Part shown: one piece after another, positions 34,970-44,235 of the stretch | Position numbering within the stretch: the first letter of the stretch is position 1 | Layout: the number at the start of each line of letters is the position of its first letter | Assembly: GCA_003988855.1 (NCBI GenBank) | Contig: QYAI01000097.1 | Location: forward strand, 372,001-436,000 | DNA length: 64,000 bases | DNA from: Arachnopeziza araneosa | Lineage: Eukaryota; Ascomycota; Leotiomycetes; Helotiales; Arachnopezizaceae | Direction: 5' to 3' | The notes under the pieces: model-generated | Told to the model about the DNA's origin: nothing | Database searches by the model: none | What the model saw: the letters and a program-made list of their open reading frames with translations, nothing else | Program-made: the position numbers and the translations under genes

Positions 34970-36184
34970 TCAAAATACATAAGAATTCGGCCGTCTCAGC
35001 ATCAAAAAGGCATAAGCTTGCACATCGCAATCCAGCGCTCTTTGTTTCTCCCGCTTCTCTTCAAGATCAACGAGCTCGAATTCATAATTGACTTGATTTA
35101 CCAGCACGGCCACCAAGATTCCTATCAACATTGGAGCAAATGATCCCTTGGCTGGACATTCAAACGGTGTGATTCCAAATGGCATGAATGCTAATTCTTC
35201 TTTCTGTCTAGACATCCAACGGGCAGGTTTGAAGATCAAAGCGTCAGCTCCCCAGGTGACCTTGTCACGATGCAGGTGCTCGATGTCAATAGTCCTCAAT
35301 TCCATCGCGGTCTGACGCTGAAGAGCTGGAACGGGTGGGTAGAGACGAAATGTTTCATTGATCATGGCTTGAACGGAAGGGGAGTCTCTGTTGCCTGATT
35401 CGAAAATTGCCTTGGATGGATCCAGGAGAAACTTGGACAGGGTGTGTCCCCATTGGATATTCTGTATTGTGTTGCTTCTGAACCGTACTTCCAGAAAACA
35501 GTGAAACACAGCTCGCCACAGCGGCCCGTACGCCAGAAGCAAGGCATTGAGAGGATTATTTTGACCTTGTATATCTGCATCCATAGGAATCTCCAAAACT
35601 CTCCGAAGTGTAACAAAAAGCTCTTGCTTATTTTTTTGGAGTTTCTTTTTGTTGAAAATTCTATCTCTTGCCGAAGAGTTGTACAGCGAGTTGATCTTTG
35701 ATGTTATGGTCTGGATATCTTCATCTGTGGCTGTGCGAATACCCCAAAATTTGAGAATGATGACCCGGAAGACGAGTGTCTGAATTATTTGGACGACGGG
35801 AATGCCATATGCATCAACATTTACTAGCTGAGTGACCAGGTGACTTCTTACAAACGTTCCAAAGGTTGCCCATTCGGCATTCGGTACGACCATTCTCTGC
35901 CTCACTCTCGTCATGAAGATGTTATGATAAGTAGCATCAGCCGTTGTAAGCGCATTGTCGATATCGAAGATTTCAGAGAACCTTTGGTTTGTGGCTGCTC
36001 TTTCTTCAAGTGTGGATCTTCGGAGGATAATTCGACATTCCTGGACACCATGTATGGTGCGAGGTCTGCACCATCTGGATTGGTAAGAACGATTCTCAAA
36101 CCAGTTCAAAGGCCACAAAATTATTTCAAGTATGGTGGTGAAGATCCATACCAAGCAAGTAGAGAATAACTCGATTGGCTGCAT
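34970..36184 (-). CDS. cytochrome P450-like protein, short and divergent
   Basis: Single-exon ORF of 404 residues, about 100 shorter than typical fungal P450s. A hydrophobic N-terminal anchor (residues 5-28) suggests the ER membrane. The K-helix ExxR is present in MINETFRLYPPVPALQRQTA, a PERF-like region follows in FKPARWMS, and the heme loop is FMPFGITPFECPAKGSFAPM, with the proximal Cys but without the usual Arg and second Gly. I do not see the I-helix A/G-G-x-D/E-T-T oxygen-activation motif; the corresponding area reads FLEVRFRSNTIQNIQWG. It may carry out a non-monooxygenase reaction, as some atypical fungal P450s do, or be degenerating. The frame is unbroken. Confidence 0.78.
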   Translation of the reverse strand: MQPIELFSTCLVWIFTTILEIILWPLNWFENRSYQSRWCRPRTIHGVQECRIILRRSTLEERAATNQRFSEIFDIDNALTTADATYHNIFMTRVRQRMVVPNAEWATFGTFVRSHLVTQLVNVDAYGIPVVQIIQTLVFRVIILKFWGIRTATDEDIQTITSKINSLYNSSARDRIFNKKKLQKNKQELFVTLRRVLEIPMDADIQGQNNPLNALLLAYGPLWRAVFHCFLEVRFRSNTIQNIQWGHTLSKFLLDPSKAIFESGNRDSPSVQAMINETFRLYPPVPALQRQTAMELRTIDIEHLHRDKVTWGADALIFKPARWMSRQKEELAFMPFGITPFECPAKGSFAPMLIGILVAVLVNQVNYEFELVDLEEKREKQRALDCDVQAYAFLMLRRPNSYVF

Positions 36185-36544
36185 TTGGAAAAGAATCAGT
36201 TTACGATTGGTGCTGAGATGAGTAATGAAGATTTGGATGGGACGTTACTTGCTTAGGACTCTCTATATATCTCCTTCAAATGAAGAAGTATTGTTTACCT
36301 TGCCTCAAGCTAGTTTTCAAGTCCTTGATGTTTGATACAATCATTGTTGATCTCTTTGTGAGCTGGCCGAAATCTGCTCCACAAAAACGGCTAATTGCTT
36401 GAGATACAACTATTCTCTTTGATTGACGAGCTTGAATTTCAAGTAAAACAAAACAACAACGAAAAAACAAATTCAAGATGAATCGTCACTCGTCTTTAAG
36501 CAAAGAAACCTCGGTTGCTTGAAATCGATCTGTCAGGCTATTGG
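36185..36544. other. intergenic, left flank of the long-TIR element
   Basis: Upstream side of the P450-like gene. No gene seen; ends where the inverted repeat begins with TACAGTA. Confidence 0.5.
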
Positions 36545-36732
36545 TACAGTAGGATTCGAAATCGGCTTCAGTTCCAACTCTCAATGATTTTATTTTGGAC
36601 CCACATTTTATGCGGCACTAACCCTTTATGGCTAGGCTCTTCCTAGACCCCCGCACTCGCTTAATTCCCTGCTCTGGATGTCATGTGGACTTCTGCCTGA
36701 GGATTAGCCGATGTCGGATAAGCTGCTGACTT
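36545..36732 (+). repeat. left terminal inverted repeat
   Basis: Matches the reverse complement of 44045-44235 along its full length, with about a dozen mismatches and one small indel near the inner end by eye. Landmarks shared by both copies are CGAAATCGGCTTCAGTTCCA, AACCCTTTATGGCTAGGCTC and GAGGATTAGCCGATGTCGG. Most differences are transitions. Confidence 0.85.
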
Positions 36733-36954
36733 TGAGAGCTCTGCACGTGCCAACAACTCGACCTATTCGGCTGACCGAAGGCAGATTCTGGCTCCTTAAT
36801 TATCCACTTTGTGCTTTGTGACAATAGCTCCTCGATTGTTACCACTCCTAAAATCCTCTAGGTAAGATCTTACTATACTGCGAGTCAAACTACTTCCAAT
36901 CATCCCATGGAATTGCAGTATTACAACTAACCAACCCTCGTCTGAAACCCTAAC

Positions 36955-37175
36955 AAACGACAACCTCTCCCAATCTTTGCAAATGCCCTCGGGACACCAA
37001 TATCCAAGCAAGCATTTTCATCTCTTAGACCTTAACGAACTAACGAACCACGATCACCAATCTCAAGACCTATCAACATTATGCATCTCCCTCGTGAAAC
37101 GACAACCTCTCCTAATCTTTGCACACGCCCTGTCGGGACACTCGTGTCCAAGCAAGCATTTTTCATCTTTGCACT
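36955..37175 (-). repeat. duplicated tail of the CCCH zinc-finger gene
   Basis: 37097-37175, the coding end of the zinc-finger gene, has a diverged direct copy at 36955-37032 just past its stop. Both contain AAACGACAACCTCTCC[CT]AATC and CCAAGCAAGCATTTT. The outer copy encodes a weak version of the last finger region. Confidence 0.75.
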
Positions 37176-38611
37176 GAAGCCTAGATAAACATGGCGTATG
37201 GCGTAAGAGGAATCGCCGAGCTTCAATCCCTTTCTCATCAAGCCTTACTCCATGTAGATAGCTGCAGTTGTTATAAGTGCACTCTCCAAGAATGTGGAAC
37301 GTGTTGCAGTGTTTCGTAGTTCTTATCACATTAACGAGCGATTGGGGTGGGCTGATGATGGCATCAAGGCGCTGGCCCCTACTGTTTTGCAGTACTGGGT
37401 AATCCTTACGTGCGTGAACAGTTACAGAGAGGCCATAGGCGTCGTCTATTCTGACCGCATCAGCATCGACAGGACGTCCAATTGTTGCAACGTAGCTGGG
37501 TGGGATTGGAGTGGGAGGGGGCGTCGTGGAGAATGATACTCGCCGGGGCGGTAGCTTTGTGTTTTTGAAAACATCCGGGAAACGCGCAACGAGAAACTTG
37601 TCTTTTAGTACTGCTAGCTCTTTGGCAAACGGAGGTCCTTCAATCAGAATGATTCGATTGCTCTTTGGATTATCTCGCACATAGGGCTGGAGAAGTCGCG
37701 CGTAGCCATTATCGGCGGATCCGCCGAATATGACCGCCCGGCACTGAACATCGGCTATATCGTGGTTGAACCATGCTAAGGTAGGCATCAGATATCGTCT
37801 TTCTCCTACGGTGGAGCTGCAGATGCCACGAGTTTTTAACGTTACCTTTCAGCTTCGAATCCGCACATTCTTTCCCATCGCCAGCATCTACGAAATCACA
37901 CATAGGATATCCCATGTTAAAACCACGGACGAACATATAAAGATCATCTGCACTATCCAGAATCTTGTTGTAACAGTATGCCGATGCCAAACCCTTTATG
38001 TTTGCATATATACGGACGTGGATTAGTATGTGGCTTGGCAACTCAAGCTCCTTTGAAACATACTCGCACACTTTGGTCCTCAGACGACGGACTGCCTCTA
38101 TCCCTCCTTGATGGGCAGATTTAACAAGGGTATCGAAGAACTATGAACATATAGCAATGAGTAATTATACTTTGAGACTATGCCAATATAACGGGCCAAA
38201 ATAGAATGAATTCTTACTTACCGTCATGCAATCACCATCAATTAAAACCGACACGAAGCTGTTGGAATCCTTCGCACACAGTCAATAAAGAGGTCCTATA
38301 GAGCAATGTTCAGAAGAATCGTACGATCTCCTCGTCCATCTTCCTAAGCTTAACCTGAACATCATGGAGCTTCGACTGGTACAGTTTCGTGGTCTCCTGT
38401 TCACGTTCAAGATGTAACTTTTTCTCCGTAAGGCTACCTTCCGACTCCTCGACTCGAATAATTAGGTTCTGTCAGTAAAATACTCTATTAGTACCGTCTG
38501 CGAAATAGGGAATAGGTCGTCCAAGCAACTAACCTCTATGAGTTGGTCCTTCCCTTCCTCGACCTCTTTCAACCTGCGGAACTGCTCTTGAAACACTTCA
38601 AGAGGGACCAT
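37063..38611 (-). CDS. CCCH zinc-finger protein with N-terminal coiled coil and DUF7923-like domain
   Basis: Five exons, 38611-38534, 38468-38325, 38269-38222, 38140-37846 and 37775-37063, give 425 residues and a continuous frame. The first ~75 residues are a Glu/Lys/Leu coiled coil (EVEEGKDQLIE, EKKLHLEREQETTK). A globular domain with VSVLIDGDCMTFFDTLVKS, RIYANIKGLA, MCDFVDAGDGKECADSK and VIFGGSADNGYARLL follows. It resembles the DUF7923 domain of fungal C3H1 proteins and has a NYN/PIN-like acidic pattern. The end holds CCCH-type clusters, HCNTFHILGECTYNNCSYLH and CLSRLQCKDEKCLLGHECP. An RNA-related role is likely but unproven. It lies inside the long-TIR interval, intact among decayed neighbours. 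Confidence 0.82.
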
Positions 38612-39170
38612 AGCTAACTTTAAGAACTCCACACACTAAAACGTCCACCTGCACATTATCGCGGATTCCCTTTTACAATACCAGCGATTTAGAGAAGAGC
38701 GAAGAGAGGATCGAGGCTTGGTGCTTAAGGATTAACGAGCATCGGCGCATTAATTTTCTTGTCGCGTGAAAAAAATGCCTGAGGATTGATATCCGGCCTG
38801 GAGAACATTCTAGATCTAGCTCTGAATTGCATCCTCCCTTTGTGCTTTCCTCTAGATACCGGTTCTACCCCTAACATTCCCATAATACCATCGACTCAGG
38901 CTATTTCTCCCCCTAATATTACCGTACCACCGTCGACTCAGGGCATAGCTTTCATTGGCAAGTCATGGCTTGCCCAGACCACGTTTCTAGCGACCTACTT
39001 ATGATGACAACAGGATTGGACAGCCGGTCAACAGCACACCTCCAGCGTGCTCTTATTGGCAAGTTATAGTCTGCGAAGATGATGTTCTAACGACCTACTT
39101 ACAGTATGGTGCCACAGGCTTGGACGACCAGGACCCCTAGCTCTGGAACGTGGTTGTCCGAAAGGCAACG
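38612..39170. other. non-coding stretch with short internal repeats
   Basis: Two pairs of imperfect direct repeats. 38871-38904 and 38914-38946 share C[AG]TCGACTCAGG; 38953-39003 and 39056-39105 share TTGGCAAGT and GACCTACTTA. No gene supported. Confidence 0.5.
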
Positions 39171-40391
39171 ATGAGCAGCCCTACCTCTTCCCTCGACCCT
39201 TTCGATCCATATGAGCAGTAGAATCCATACGATGACATCAGTCAGCAGCAGACACAGACGAACGATCTTAAGCTATGCCAGTTCCCTGACTGGGATAGCG
39301 AAAGGACATACGATGATGATCTACCGATTTATATACATTACTCAATCGTGTGGAAGGTTACACGGAACAAAAGGGCAGTAATAGGACCAGACACCGTGCA
39401 AGATACAGTTCTGGCGCCTATTGCCTACTGCCACCACTTGCTCAACCCAAAGATTGACAATTATTAGCTTCAGAAGAAAACGCCAGTCAAATTTGAGGAC
39501 ATAACGGCTGTGGTTTCGGTTACGCAGCGCAAAGAGCCTGACCTGAAAAAAAAAATTGCTGACACTAGTGACTAGGCAATTATAGAAAAACAACTCGTTG
39601 CGTGAGGCGAGTTTTACCGTGCAGGTAAGAAACTAACACTACAGCTCTCATTCAACTACGTAGACAGTAGTCAGCCATCGACTACCGCCAAAAGAAGCTT
39701 CCCATCCACAACCATGCAGATGCTTGCCGAAGAAGCCGCGCAGGACGATGCAGAACAGGCATCTTCTGGACACCCCCCTGCTTGGAGGCACGTATATAAT
39801 CTGATGCGCTGCCCCGGCCCTCCTTGTAACAAGGGGCCTTATTGCTAGCGTGACCCTATTGGTAAGAAGCATTATAAACTGAACACTCGACACCTGAAGA
39901 GCCTCGTTATGTATGTGCAAGAAGGTCATACGTTAGCGACACATGATGATGTAAAAAAAGAATTTCGTGAAGAGCTGTACGCGGAGAAGCAGCAGTTGCT
40001 CGAGAGGCATCACAAGGTTTCTAGGACGTCTGCATTGAGTCTTCCTCCTGTCAATATCACAAATGTGCTCCCTGCACTGTCTAGTCAGCAATCCCACCTG
40101 GCCTCTTCAGCTGCAACTCCCGCTCCGGACATGCCGTCAAAATCTACTCCACCAAATCGTCTCAATATTCCCGGCTTTCGAGATGATGCGGTAGAAGAGT
40201 ATTGTGCTTGGCAAAAATCGCAAAACAAGAGGCTAGAACTGAAGCTAGAGTACCAGAAAGCTTGCGATGTAATAATTAAGAAGGGCAAGGACCTGGAACT
40301 GATCCGCCGGAATCCAAACCCTAAGTTCTTGATCGATGAAGACGTTCTAGAAGAAATCGCCGAACATGTTGTAAATAACATCGACTACTAG
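39171..40391 (+). pseudogene. RIP-damaged ORF of a multicopy fungal element family
   Basis: One reading frame of 406 codons from ATG 39171 to TAG 40389 keeps recognisable protein throughout but has five internal stops: TAG 39219, TAG 39465, TAG 39573, TGA 39603 and TAG 39846. There are no frameshifts. Motifs are LCQFPDWDSERTYDDD, HPPAWRHVYNLMRCPGPPCN, then GPYC-stop-RDPIGKKHYKL and HTLATHDDV. I recall a widespread unnamed Pezizomycotina family in which three of these stops (after TSD, after LVA and after GPYC) are tryptophan, so TGG became TAG or TGA by G-to-A change, the mark of RIP. The role of the ancestral protein is unknown. Confidence 0.75.
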
Positions 40392-40506
40392 TTTGAGAAC
40401 ATCAAGCGACCTAGGACTAAGGAATAGCTGAGAAGAAAATAGAACATATTGCGAGTATTTTGCTAGAATTAAATTCAAAAATTATTCTGTTGCTACATAT
40501 TAAGTT

Positions 40507-41487
40507 TTATAGCTCTTCAATATTTATGCCCGCATGCCTAAAATGCCCTCTAGCACTACTCTTCTTTCTACCAACTTCGTCAATGCACCATTCCAAAAAG
40601 TTATCAAACCCTTGCTGTGGTTTTTCCTCGTAAATTCCCCAGTGCCGTTTAATGAAGGCTTTTAACTCAGCGAAGAACTCCTCAATAAGATTAAAATCGG
40701 GCGAGTATGGCGGCAAAAAGACTAGCTTTACGCCAGCATCACGACACATCTGCTCAATCCGCTCTGTATGATGGTATGATGCATTATCCATAACTAGAAC
40801 CGACTGCGGTTCTGGCCATGTACCCATGAAAGGAAGGAGCTGCTCTATGAAACTTTCAAAGACAGTGCTGTCTGTGGATCCCTGGAAGACACGAGCGAGG
40901 ATAACGCCGTCCTGTGTGTACGCCGGCAATACCTGATATCGCAGCTCCCGTTGGAATCGGGCAATTTGAATTGGCGTCACACCAAGGGGAGACCATCCCA
41001 TCCGTCTGTATCCACCCCGTTTGTCACTGCCAGACTCATCCACGAAAACCAAGTGATACGAACGGAAATCCGAATCCGACAGGCTATGCTGGTACATGTC
41101 TCGCAGATCAGGATTTCGTCCCTTTGCTATACGGCGAATCGTTTTCTTGGTCCAACCGCGGGATTTCAGCGCTCTGCCTATGCTAGAAGCTGTTACGTGC
41201 GTGTCGAACTCGTCCAGCACAAAGAGCACCATCTCGTCTTGGTATAAGCCAGGTTTCTCGAGCAAGTACTCGCACAGAGCGTCTAACATTAGAGGTGTAA
41301 TGCTTCGAGGTCGTCCGACACCATTCGAAGGGGCTTTCGTAGAGCCAAAACAACGAAGGTTTGACTTTATCGCAAAGACGGAACGCTCACTGCAACCTAC
41401 GACGTCAGCTATTTCAGCAGGAGAACGGCTACTAAGGATCATGTCGCGAATCTGCGCACGCTGCGAATCTGCAAGGTTCGGCGCCAT
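40507..41487 (-). CDS. IS630/Tc1-mariner-type DDE transposase
   Basis: Intact 326-residue transposase from ATG 41487. The N-terminus has a helix-turn-helix (MAPNLADSQRAQIRDMILSS, then SPAEIADVVGCSERSVFAIK), a second basic helix region (GVGRPRSIT, then SSIGRALKSRGWTKKTIRRI), and a DDE_3 catalytic core. Catalytic acids are in LVFVDESGSDKRGGYRRMGW, VLVMDNASYHH, and the final Glu in LPPYSPDFNLIEEFFAELK. It performs cut-and-paste DNA transposition, usually into TA. It faces the RIP-damaged ORF tail-to-tail (115 bp between them) and is itself free of stops, so it is either younger or was not mutated. Whether it belongs to the surrounding long repeats is open. Confidence 0.93.
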   Translation of the reverse strand: MAPNLADSQRAQIRDMILSSRSPAEIADVVGCSERSVFAIKSNLRCFGSTKAPSNGVGRPRSITPLMLDALCEYLLEKPGLYQDEMVLFVLDEFDTHVTASSIGRALKSRGWTKKTIRRIAKGRNPDLRDMYQHSLSDSDFRSYHLVFVDESGSDKRGGYRRMGWSPLGVTPIQIARFQRELRYQVLPAYTQDGVILARVFQGSTDSTVFESFIEQLLPFMGTWPEPQSVLVMDNASYHHTERIEQMCRDAGVKLVFLPPYSPDFNLIEEFFAELKAFIKRHWGIYEEKPQQGFDNFLEWCIDEVGRKKSSARGHFRHAGINIEEL

Positions 41488-42306
41488 TCTGGGGAGTGAT
41501 GTACGTTCGAGCGACACTCTCGTCGACGATCGTCAAAAGAGACAAGTAGCATGTTCCTGAGGCCCGTGCGCACGTTGTAACTGAGCCGCAGAATCGGAGA
41601 CCTCACGTACGGTGAGTTCCCTCCAACAGCATCACAGTCTTCTAGTATGAACGCATCCTACCCGGTCAATCCTCTTGTTGATAATGTTTTACAGGTTTCC
41701 AAAGGCCAGTATTCCGCGGGTGAAGAAAGAGAAGGGAGAGCACTAGTTCAGGGCCTACAAGCGCTTCCGTGACTTGTCATTCAACTCTCCCCTTTCTTCG
41801 AAAGCATACGATAAAACGTGAGGTCACTGCCACTCGAATATGGAATTGAACTGAAGGAAGGGCATGCGAAAATGTCGAGCTCTTCAAATCGCCTATACGA
41901 AAGATCCCTAGGGGTACGCACATCCTCTCCAAAAAGCGACTCGTCAGAGTGCTGTGCTTGACAGCCAGAGCCTGTCCAGTATCAGAACGAACGCTCTCAC
42001 CTTTGGGAACGATGGAGGTAATTTCCTGAATGCATGTCGTATGATTTATGCCTGCGACAATAAACGGCACACCGTCCATTCATTGCGAGATATCGAGAAA
42101 GGCACAAAGTCGCGGAGCGGTGTCGAGTGTCGAGTTGGGGTGTCGCGTCGTGCATATACTACCAATCAAGAACTCCCACGAAGCAATGCTTGCATAACGC
42201 CACGAAGAGAAAGAGTTATCGCTCAGAGCCTAAAAGCGGGGTTTTCATTAAAACTCTCTGGTGCTAATTAGGACCTCTATCATTCTTTGTCGCTACCAAC
42301 GTTAAG
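41488..42306. other. stretch without recognised gene inside the element
   Basis: A minus-strand frame 42079-41777 (100 codons) is open but unrecognised. Nothing else supported. Confidence 0.4.
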
Positions 42307-43673
42307 ATGAACCTCCCAGGCCCTCGTCCTCCCTTCTTCAGCGTCGGTCTAGTATTCAGAGGCGGAGAGTAGTTCTTAAAAGTCGGGGATACATTCAAAC
42401 GTCTGTCAGAGATTACCGGCCCTTTGAAGGTGGCAGCTGAAAAGGCCTTGGAAGTAGCGGCTCAAGGTGCGAAAGTGGCCATGCTACCCTTGGCGATTGG
42501 AGCAGCAGCTGGATTGGTGGGCTGGTATATCGGTTCGAGAGGGAAGGAGAGAGAGAAGGAGGCAAGAGTTCAGGCCGAGCACGTCGCTGAGAGCCAAAGA
42601 AGACGAGCAGAGGTCGCCGAAGACCAAGCAGCAGAGACGTTGTTAGAGAAGGAACTGTCGGACAAACAATTGGAGAGGTATAAACTCGATAACGTTCTTT
42701 TCCACAATGCTGATCAACATATCTAGGGGATTTGAGATCCCAGTACCAGCAACGCCAGAGAACCGCAGGAGTCTGAGAGAAGCACAAGGTATATTGGATG
42801 AGTGCACCAACATCGCCCTTGTTGGACAAGTGTCTGCGGGAAAGACGTCTTTCATCAATAGCTGCCGAGGGCTTTTCCCGCGTTTCAAACTCGACTATCA
42901 TTTTGCAGACCCAGAATTCGGCCTTGGACCTATCGGCAACCAAGAAATGACTCAAAAAATCCATAAATATCGAAGTACTCGTACCCCGAATACTATATAG
43001 TGGGACATGCCAGGAATTGGAGGAAGTGGAGGTGGTTGGTAGAGCATGAAATACTACATCACTTTTAATTTGGTTCTCTATGATCTCATTATTCTTCTTC
43101 ATTCTGGTTCCTTTGGTCAGGTACGTTCAGTTTGTTAGCCCAGAGACGTCAACACCCTGCCGTCTGAAAATCTAGAGCTCAAAGTTAATCTTGCCGCCGA
43201 CTTAGTGTGAGGCAACAATCGTTCAACAGTACTTTGAGAGCATCGAGAATCTTCAGAACCCACCGCGTTTGTTGCTCATCCGATCGCACTCAGATGAAAA
43301 TCTAAGGAAGATTATCCAAGATGAAGCCCTTCACGGCAGGGAACTTGTCAATAGGCTCCGCGAGTACAATCGAGCGGACATCCAGCGACATATCACCAGA
43401 CCCGAACAGTTGAAAAAGTTGCAGATCTATATCACCTCTCATGCTGCCCTCTGGGAGGTTATCACGCGGCAGCGTTCCGGAGAGGACCCTGTGCATATTG
43501 ACGAAGAGGACCTGTTGATCGATCTTGGAATTATCAACAGGGAAAGTCTAAGTGCTACCGAGGGTACGCGGGAAGAAGTAGAAGTAAACTAGCTGCCGGG
43601 AGAGGATGAAGATGTAGAAGAGGATGAGGATATGGAGGAGGACAAGGGCGGGAATGGACATGAATCTTTGTAG
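42307..43673 (+). pseudogene. IRG-like (interferon-inducible-type) GTPase relic
   Basis: Fragmented dynamin-like or IRG-family GTPase. From ATG 42307 the frame has a stop at 42370, then a coiled coil preceded by a hydrophobic segment (AMLPLAIGAAAGLVGWYIGS). In another frame come GFEIPVPATPENRRSLREAQ, the P-loop LVGQVSAGKTSFINSCRGL, a stop at 43001, and the G3-like WDMPGIG, then another stop before KYYITFNLVLYDLIILLHSG. A third segment from 43269 has LLIRSHSDENLRKI and a helical C-terminus (EQLKKLQIYITSHAALW), ending in an acidic tail. The G4 region (T/N-KxD) is replaced by RSHSD. IRG proteins attack intracellular vacuoles in animals; fungal versions are uncharacterised. Several stops and frame changes argue against function. 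Confidence 0.75.
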
Positions 43674-44044
43674 TTATTCTCTTTGTTCTACTCCCATTTC
43701 GCAAAGCCCTACGCTCTGAGATCGAGCTTGTTTGCCGCGGTTATGAAAAAGAGGAAGGAAAGGTTGACTTTGTAGTCCATTGCCATAAGGATGATACACC
43801 GAAGTGGAAACACTTCAAATTTCGCGAAGAAGGCGCAACTGCATTTGTGACTGGAAAGATTATTGGTCAGGATAGGGTGACGGGAAATCTGGCAATTGTT
43901 ATCCTTGACTTTGCAGACTTGTGAAACTGAAGCGTAGGGAAAGCTCCAACCTAGCACGTTAATTATTATTGACTGAATACTCCCCGTCCAACATTTTCCT
44001 ATGTGAACAAGTATAGGAATAGCTATTGGCATTATGCCTTCATT
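43674..44044. other. non-coding stretch inside the element
   Basis: Nothing recognisable between the GTPase relic and the right inverted repeat. Confidence 0.5.
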
Positions 44045-44235
44045 AAGTCAGCAGCATATCCGCCGACATCGGCTAATCCTCAGCCAGAAGTCCACGTGAC
44101 ATCCAGAGCAGGGGATTAAGCGAGTGCGGGGGTCTAGTATGAGCCTAGCCATAAAGGGTTAGTACCGCAGAAAATGTGGGTCAAAAATAAAATCATTAAG
44201 AGTTGGAACTGAAGCCGATTTCGAATTCTACTGTA
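44045..44235 (-). repeat. right terminal inverted repeat
   Basis: Reverse-complement partner of 36545-36732. Outer end reads TACTGTA at 44229-44235, the complement of the left TACAGTA. Confidence 0.85.

Larger units (their letters stand above)
36545..44235. mobile_element. candidate ~7.7 kb element bounded by long terminal inverted repeats
   Basis: Inverted ~190 bp repeats start with TA then CAGTA on both outer ends, which fits the TA target duplication and CAGT ends of Tc1/mariner-type elements. The interval holds a CCCH zinc-finger gene, a stop-riddled ORF, an intact DDE transposase and an IRG-like GTPase relic. A Tc1-type transposon is normally 1-2 kb, so this would be a composite or cargo-carrying form, or two separate insertions of one terminal-repeat family in opposite orientation. 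I found no closer inverted repeats around the transposase. Confidence 0.5.

Noticed and set aside
36545..36732. The 190 bp repeat as a stand-alone MITE with its own inverted ends
   Set aside because: Its inner end does not form a convincing inverted match to its outer end, though a genome search is needed to exclude it.
41777..42079. 100-codon minus-strand frame between the transposase and GTPase relic
   Set aside because: No recognisable motif and no splice-supported extension; could be chance.
42413..43102. 229-codon minus-strand frame opposite the GTPase relic
   Set aside because: It mirrors the plus-strand P-loop segment, which has clear family motifs; the antisense protein has none.
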